A stretch of 64,000 bases of DNA from a virus: positions 105,381 through 169,380 of IMG/VR virus record IMGVR_UViG_3300033182_000581; one strand, given 5' to 3'. A program made the position numbers and the translations under genes. The notes beneath the pieces were generated by a model, which made no database searches, had not been told where the DNA came from, and worked only from the letters and a program-made list of their open reading frames with translations. Position 1 is the stretch's first letter. Each line of letters starts with the position of its first letter. Below, piece by piece: positions 59,686 to 64,000 of this stretch.

Positions 59686-60420
59686 ATGAAAGAGAAATGT
59701 AAATATTGTGGAAAAGAGATTGAGATAAAAGGAAAACTTAGCATGAATGGTCATATAACAAATTGTAGTTCATTTAAAAAATGGCGTGATACGACATTTA
59801 ACTATGATATGTTATATACTGAATATATTGTAAATGGAAAATCAGCATTACAAATTGCAAATGAAAATGGTTGGAGTTCATCAACTATTATAAATAAGCA
59901 ACTTAAACGGGTTGGTATTGATGTTCGTAATGTGAAACAATCGCATAAAATGGATTTGTATAAAGAACGCATAGAGAATACTAATATTGATAGATATGGT
60001 GCAGTTAATCCATTATCAAGGGGAACTAAACCATTTGAGAAACGAAATAAGACGGTTAAAGAGAAGTATGGTGTGGATAATGTTTTTCAAGCGGAACATA
60101 TAAAAGATATTATTAGAAAAACAGATGCATATAAAGAATTATTCCCAAATTATAATAGACAATCAATTCCTATCATAGAACAATATGGTAAAGAACATGG
60201 ATATAACTTTCAGCACGCAGAAAATGGTGGTGAATATTATGTAGATGGGCTAGGATATTATTTGGATGGGTATGATAAAGATAAAAATGTTGCAATTGAA
60301 ATAGATGAACCGTTCCATTTTACAAAAGATGGTAAATTAAGAAAAAAAGATATAATACGACAACGAAAGATTGAAGAAAAACTTGGTTGTAAGTTTATAA
60401 GGATAAAATATGAAGATTAA
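59686..60420 (+). CDS. Vsr-like (EDxHD-type) homing endonuclease between split-intein halves
   Basis: 244 residues. N-terminal zinc finger CKYCGKEIEI ... HITNC (4-27), a helix-turn-helix near 45-70 (SALQIANENGWSSSTIINKQ), then the catalytic part: RQSIPIIEQYGKEHGYNFQH, AENGGEYYVDGLGYYLDGYD, NVAIEIDEPFHF and KLGCKFIRIKYED. This is the Vsr-related nuclease fold described for fractured genes with split inteins. It is freestanding, not fused to the intein. Its last 11 nt overlap the C-intein start, so the two are coupled. Confidence 0.88.
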   Translation: MKEKCKYCGKEIEIKGKLSMNGHITNCSSFKKWRDTTFNYDMLYTEYIVNGKSALQIANENGWSSSTIINKQLKRVGIDVRNVKQSHKMDLYKERIENTNIDRYGAVNPLSRGTKPFEKRNKTVKEKYGVDNVFQAEHIKDIIRKTDAYKELFPNYNRQSIPIIEQYGKEHGYNFQHAENGGEYYVDGLGYYLDGYDKDKNVAIEIDEPFHFTKDGKLRKKDIIRQRKIEEKLGCKFIRIKYED

Positions 60421-60514
60421 ATCAATAAAACCGATAAATAAAGTTCAAACCAGATATGATTTGACAGTTGATGATTTTTCATGCTATTATGTAAATGGAA
60501 TATTGGTTCATAAT
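60410..60514 (+). other. Split intein, C-terminal half
   Basis: 35 codons with ATG start, ending His-Asn before Thr+1. The length equals known split-intein C-halves. Confidence 0.9.
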
Positions 60515-61597
60515 ACAGATGGCCAAGCATTGGCAATTAGTTGGAGAGATGATAAAGGTTTGATTGCGGCAAGAAATAAAGGACATCTAAAAAATAGTGG
60601 TGAAAACGCATTGGATATTAGTGGAGTTGCTTCTAAGTTTCAAGGTAGAGGTGGATTAACTGATGCATATAACTTCGCTATGAAAGATTTAACTACTGCA
60701 ATCAAAGGATTATCAAAAGCACAAAGAGATAAGATATTCAAACAAGGTTCATCATTTATGAACTTAGAAGTTATTTACCCTACATCAGTTAATGTTGTAC
60801 CTTATGGTCAACCACTATTGGTATTTCACGGAACTATGGATTATAATGAAGATGGTGAAGCCATTGGTGCTGATACATCTACCGCAAGAACATTGGCAGG
60901 TATGATTAAACAAATCAATGCAAACGTTCAAAAAAATTATACAATACAAGGACCACCTGTAACTGAATTACCAAAGAACAAAAACCTTTCAGCAATGCAG
61001 GGTAAGTTTAATTCACAATTGAATAAACTTCAAAAAGAATTTAAACTAAAAGATTCAGATGGTGTTGCAAATTATCATCAGGCGTGGTGGGAACAATGGG
61101 TTGATAAAAACTCACCATCACCATTAGATAATAAAACCAAAATGGGATTGGTAAAGCGATGGGCTTTTTATGATAAATCATTCCGATTGGATAATAAGAA
61201 TATTAAAGATTCTAAAGTATTAGATTGGGCAAAGAAAACTGATAAACAAGACCAAGCAAAAATATCAAAAGATAACCTTCGTAAATTTGAAGATATCTTC
61301 TTAGGTGTTGGCGCTGAAGTACTTTCGTTTATGAGTTCAGTATTGGTAGTTAATCCTGATTCTGCATTAAGAAATATGAAATCTGAATTAGATAAGACCG
61401 TAAAGGCAGTTCAGAAATCAGGTGATGTTAAGAAGATTGAAAAACTTAGAATGGAATTAGAACGACTTGCCGCAATTGGTGGTAAGGATAAGATTGTACC
61501 AAACGAAGGTATTGTGTTTACTTACAAAGGTAACACATACAAATTGACTGGAGCATTCGCATCATTGAACCAAATATTAGGTTTAATGTATTTTTAA
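60410..61597 (+). CDS. Split-intein C-half fused to ligase-like nucleotidyltransferase C-extein
   Basis: 395 residues. The first 35 are the C-intein: KVQTRYDLTVDDFSCYYV (block F) and NGILVHN (block G). The C-extein starts with Thr: TDGQALAISWRDDKGLIAAR, NKG, matching motif I (after the Lys supplied by the N-extein) and Ia of covalent nucleotidyltransferases. MNLEVIYP resembles motif III, and EGIVFTYKGNTYKLTG near the end resembles motifs IV and V. The spliced product would be 412 + 360 = 772 residues. Whether it is a DNA/RNA ligase, a capping-like enzyme or something else is not decided. Confidence 0.85.
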   Translation: MKIKSIKPINKVQTRYDLTVDDFSCYYVNGILVHNTDGQALAISWRDDKGLIAARNKGHLKNSGENALDISGVASKFQGRGGLTDAYNFAMKDLTTAIKGLSKAQRDKIFKQGSSFMNLEVIYPTSVNVVPYGQPLLVFHGTMDYNEDGEAIGADTSTARTLAGMIKQINANVQKNYTIQGPPVTELPKNKNLSAMQGKFNSQLNKLQKEFKLKDSDGVANYHQAWWEQWVDKNSPSPLDNKTKMGLVKRWAFYDKSFRLDNKNIKDSKVLDWAKKTDKQDQAKISKDNLRKFEDIFLGVGAEVLSFMSSVLVVNPDSALRNMKSELDKTVKAVQKSGDVKKIEKLRMELERLAAIGGKDKIVPNEGIVFTYKGNTYKLTGAFASLNQILGLMYF

Positions 61598-61606
61598 ATA
61601 TATTTA

Positions 61607-61616
61607 GATATTTATA
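61607..61616 (+). promoter_or_regulatory. ATATTTAT motif (candidate late-type promoter)
   Basis: GATATTTATA, 14 nt before the ATG at 61631, in a 33-nt gap. Confidence 0.4.
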
Positions 61617-61630
61617 TACAAAATAAAGTT

Positions 61631-62224
61631 ATGGCAAAATTAAAGAACATCAAAGCAGTTAGTGAAATGTTAGAGGGTAAACACAAAACCCAAACTAAAA
61701 AGACTGTTGCATTTGATACAAAAGAAGTTGTAAGAAGAGAAGTTGGAGAAGTTTGGACTGATGATAAAGGTCAACAATGGGAACAACGTAAAGGTTACAA
61801 AGTTAAGGTAGGAAAACTCGCCAAACTAAGAGAAGAGTTAAAAGGGTTTCCAAATTGTAGAAAAGATGTTTGTACTTGTACAAACCCTGGTTTTGCTGAT
61901 TTGAAGATGAAATCATATCATGGTATGTGTTTAGATTGTGTTACTGATATGGAACATGATTTAAAACTAAAAGGTGAGTATGATGAGTATGAGAGAAAAA
62001 AACTATTGAATAACGCTGAGTCTTGGTTAAGAGAAGCGGAGATAGAAAAAGAAGTTCTGAAATCAACAATCAAAGCATCATTCGTTAATGAGGATGGTTC
62101 TATTGAAGAATGGGATGGTTTATCTGAAGATGAAATCACTGCTAAGATTGATGAGGGTTTTGAGAAGTTTAAAACAAACTTCATTGATAAACTTAAAGGG
62201 GAACAAAATGAAAAAGGTAGTTAA
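61631..62224 (+). CDS. Cysteine-containing structural-type protein (197 aa)
   Basis: A CRKDVCTCTNPGFADLKMKS, YHGMCLDCV region (about 75-108) has four or five Cys able to bind a metal. Helical elsewhere. The pattern CxCxNP...KM...GMCxxC is familiar from marine T4-like phages with unknown role. Overlaps the holin candidate by 17 nt. Confidence 0.65.
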   Translation: MAKLKNIKAVSEMLEGKHKTQTKKTVAFDTKEVVRREVGEVWTDDKGQQWEQRKGYKVKVGKLAKLREELKGFPNCRKDVCTCTNPGFADLKMKSYHGMCLDCVTDMEHDLKLKGEYDEYERKKLLNNAESWLREAEIEKEVLKSTIKASFVNEDGSIEEWDGLSEDEITAKIDEGFEKFKTNFIDKLKGEQNEKGS

Positions 62225-62453
62225 TTGGATTTCAGGACTATTAAAAGATGAAAAGGGCACACCATCATCAAAAAGATTTATTGGAATAGTTGCGGGGTTA
62301 TCATTGTGTATAACTCTTTTTGCTAACCAATTTACTGAAGAACACATCGCACCTTCGCCTGTTTTAATAAACGCAGTTGCTGCATTGGCATTTGGGGCAT
62401 TAGGATTGGCATCGGCTGATAAGATTTGGGGTAAGAAAGAAGAAGAAAAATAA
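62208..62453 (+). CDS. Holin-like small membrane protein (81 aa)
   Basis: MKKVVNWISGLLKDEKGTPS, then SKRFIGIVAGLSLCITLFAN and VLINAVAALAFGALGLASAD as two transmembrane helices, and a lysine/glutamate tail. The size, topology and SSKRF motif fit phage holins. The ATG at 62208 has AAAGGGGAAC upstream. No endolysin was found nearby, so the role in lysis is inference. Confidence 0.65.
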   Translation: MKKVVNWISGLLKDEKGTPSSKRFIGIVAGLSLCITLFANQFTEEHIAPSPVLINAVAALAFGALGLASADKIWGKKEEEK

Positions 62454-62870
62454 ATGAATCTAAGAGAGTACATTCAGAACGTATATGAAACCTACATCAA
62501 TGATGGTGTAGAAGATTCACTTGCGTTAGAATATGTTAAATCTGATATGTACGAACATTTGGTTCAAAAAAATATGATGACCGAAGATTTGAGAAAGTGG
62601 TTCGGTAAAGGAAAGACTGGTACTGCTTCTGGTGGTGGTTGGGATAGATATGGTTCTGATGGTCAGAAGTTAGGTAAATGTGGTGATGGTAAAGAAGGTG
62701 ATGCATACGCCGCTTGTTTATCACAAGAGAAAGCAAAGAAACTTGGGCCAAAAGGTAGAGCCACATTTGTTAGAAGAAAAAGAGCAGCACAAAAGAAAGC
62801 CGGTGATTCTAAAAAAGGTGGGAATCGTAATAAAGGTAAATCACCAACAATGAGTAAAACTGGAGCATAA
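62454..62870 (+). CDS. DUF5872-like protein (138 aa)
   Basis: EDLRKWFGKGKTGTASGGGW, DRYGSDGQKLGKCGDGKEGD, AYAACLSQEKAKKLGPKGRA and TFVRRKRAAQKKAG match, from memory, the DUF5872 pattern common in T4-like marine phages. Very basic C-terminus. Role unknown. Starts right after the preceding stop. Confidence 0.75.
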   Translation: MNLREYIQNVYETYINDGVEDSLALEYVKSDMYEHLVQKNMMTEDLRKWFGKGKTGTASGGGWDRYGSDGQKLGKCGDGKEGDAYAACLSQEKAKKLGPKGRATFVRRKRAAQKKAGDSKKGGNRNKGKSPTMSKTGA

Positions 62871-62872
62871 CA

Positions 62873-63166
62873 ATGAAGGTAAATGTAAAAGCAGGTAGTG
62901 AAAGATACACAATTGAATTTTCAGTATCACCAGGCGGTAGAAGTACAGGTGTAGACCTAATCGCAATGGCTAAAACATCTAAGGACTTAGATAAAGTCCA
63001 AGATTACATTAGTAAAGCAGGTGGTTCGGATTCAACTATTGGAGTATTGATTTCAAAACAAATTGAAAAACAACTAAAACTACCAATTGATGTAGATTAT
63101 GCGTATGATGGTGCTGGGTTTGGGTTTAAGTTTGATATGTACTCAATTGCAAAGAGTTTAAAATAA
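62873..63166 (+). CDS. Unrecognised protein (97 aa)
   Basis: Soluble alpha/beta (SERYTIEFSVSPGGRSTGVD). No motif recognised. Two nt after the DUF5872-like gene. Confidence 0.65.
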   Translation: MKVNVKAGSERYTIEFSVSPGGRSTGVDLIAMAKTSKDLDKVQDYISKAGGSDSTIGVLISKQIEKQLKLPIDVDYAYDGAGFGFKFDMYSIAKSLK

Positions 63167-63175
63167 GGTAATGAT

Positions 63176-64000
63176 ATGAATTTAACTGAATGGGTAAACA
63201 ATTACATTAAAGAAGTAACTCACTCACATGAGTACGAAGATATGAGTCAAATGGGTGAAGATGAAAACGACCCACAAGAAATCAAAGTAGGTAATTACCA
63301 AACAAAATATTTCCACGTTTGTCCTGGTGCATCTAATCTATACAAAGATATTGAATCTAAAGGTGTAGATATGGATATGGCTGAAAGAAGTGTTAGATTA
63401 CAAGATGCACTTTTCTTTGTTGAAGAACACATTCAGAGAGATGGTTACAAACCTGAAAGAGATTATGTAATGGTTGGAAAGAATCTCGCTAAAAACATTA
63501 TGAAATTAGCAGAGATGATGGGATTAGAAAAAGAACATGATTACATACAAGGACACATTGATACAATTGAAAAGGTTGTAAAAGAAAAAGGATTACAAGA
63601 GCGAGTAATGGAACTTACTGAAGAGAATGTTCCAACCGACCCATCAAAGTGGTCTTACTACAAATCACAAGCCAAAAAGAAGTTCGATGTATATCCATCA
63701 GCATACGCAAATGCTTGGGCTGCAAAACAATACAAAGCAGCAGGTGGTGGTTGGAGAACAAAAAAGAGCGAAGCAACTTCTGCTGAAGAAGATGAGTTCC
63801 ATACTAAATTAGATAAGTTAGTTCATAAAACATTTGGTAAGAGTTCGGATGAAAAAAACGAATCAGTAAACGAAAAACAAATCAACGAATGGAAACTTCA
63901 ATTAGATTTAGGAAAAGTAAATCCATCAGAGTTTGAAAATTGGGCAAGTGATTCATTACAAAAGAAACACAAAATTAAAGTAAGTGGTTCTGGTAGAAAT
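63176..64000 (+). CDS. Structural-type protein, N-terminal 275 aa (partial, runs off the right edge)
   Basis: Open from an ATG to the window end. MNLTEWVNNYIKEVTHSHEY at the start resembles the short N-terminal helix of 62454 and 58105 (MNLREYIQN, MGNLIKEWV). The segment DPSKWSYYKSQAKKKFDVYP, SAYANAWAAKQYKAAGGGW is a well-known motif of marine T4-like structural or virion-packaged proteins. Function not assigned. Confidence 0.7.
   Translation, partial: MNLTEWVNNYIKEVTHSHEYEDMSQMGEDENDPQEIKVGNYQTKYFHVCPGASNLYKDIESKGVDMDMAERSVRLQDALFFVEEHIQRDGYKPERDYVMVGKNLAKNIMKLAEMMGLEKEHDYIQGHIDTIEKVVKEKGLQERVMELTEENVPTDPSKWSYYKSQAKKKFDVYPSAYANAWAAKQYKAAGGGWRTKKSEATSAEEDEFHTKLDKLVHKTFGKSSDEKNESVNEKQINEWKLQLDLGKVNPSEFENWASDSLQKKHKIKVSGSGRN

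Overview
The window is part of a large tailed-phage genome with T4-like (contractile tail) architecture that very probably infects a Bacteroidetes/Flavobacteria-type host. Every supportable gene is on the + strand. Tail and baseplate genes (gp25, gp6, a gp5-like OB-fold protein, giant fibres), gp46/gp47, a gp61-like primase and a gp55-like late sigma factor give the T4-like framework. The host inference rests on at least 19 promoters of the Bacteroidetes type (TTTG near -33, TAnnTTTG or a close variant near -7) with one fixed spacing, and on a DUF4494-like gene. No capsid, terminase, DNA polymerase or lysozyme gene was recognised, so the window is only part of the genome.

Layout. 1-226: tail end of an unrecognised gene. 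227-1233: a 1-kb non-coding region with DnaA-box-like 9-mers, iterated TGACAnnnTGTCA palindromes and a promoter reading into non-coding DNA; it looks like a replication or control region. 1.2-22.9 kb: early region of about 60 mostly small, overlapping genes in short operons, each behind a Bacteroidetes-type promoter. It holds a PD-(D/E)XK nuclease, a metallophosphoesterase, a tRNA cluster (Leu, Arg, Ser, Leu) with structured spacers, methylglyoxal synthase, a truncated thymidylate synthase, a MoxR-type AAA+ ATPase with a metallopeptidase-VWA partner, and Hsp20. 22.9-28.4 kb: UV-damage endonuclease, a membrane/coiled-coil protein, ClpP-like protease, GroES, an HD hydrolase and the late sigma factor. 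28.4-45.3 kb: baseplate and tail structural genes. 45.3-51.7 kb: Holliday-junction resolvase, primase and the gp47/gp46 recombination nuclease, invaded by two homing endonuclease genes. 51.7-64 kb: a 2122-residue fibre with a C-terminal S74 chaperone, a split-intein-interrupted nucleotidyltransferase, a holin candidate and small structural-type proteins.

The most striking features are two genes in pieces. (1) A two-domain nucleotidyltransferase (HxGH adenylyltransferase plus ligase-like KxDG domain) is broken by a split intein exactly inside the KxDG active site, and a Vsr-like (EDxHD-type) homing endonuclease gene sits between the halves. (2) The gp47 (Mre11/SbcD) gene is broken by an HNH endonuclease gene, and its C-terminal part is fused in frame to gp46 (Rad50/SbcC).

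Regulation. Host-type early promoters dominate 0.9-25 kb, with one more at 45.7 kb. An AT-rich ATATTTAT motif lies in front of many genes, especially in the right half, and may be read with the phage's own late sigma factor. In three places an intrinsic terminator hairpin is built inside the -33 to -7 interval of a promoter, so one short sequence would end one transcript and start the next.
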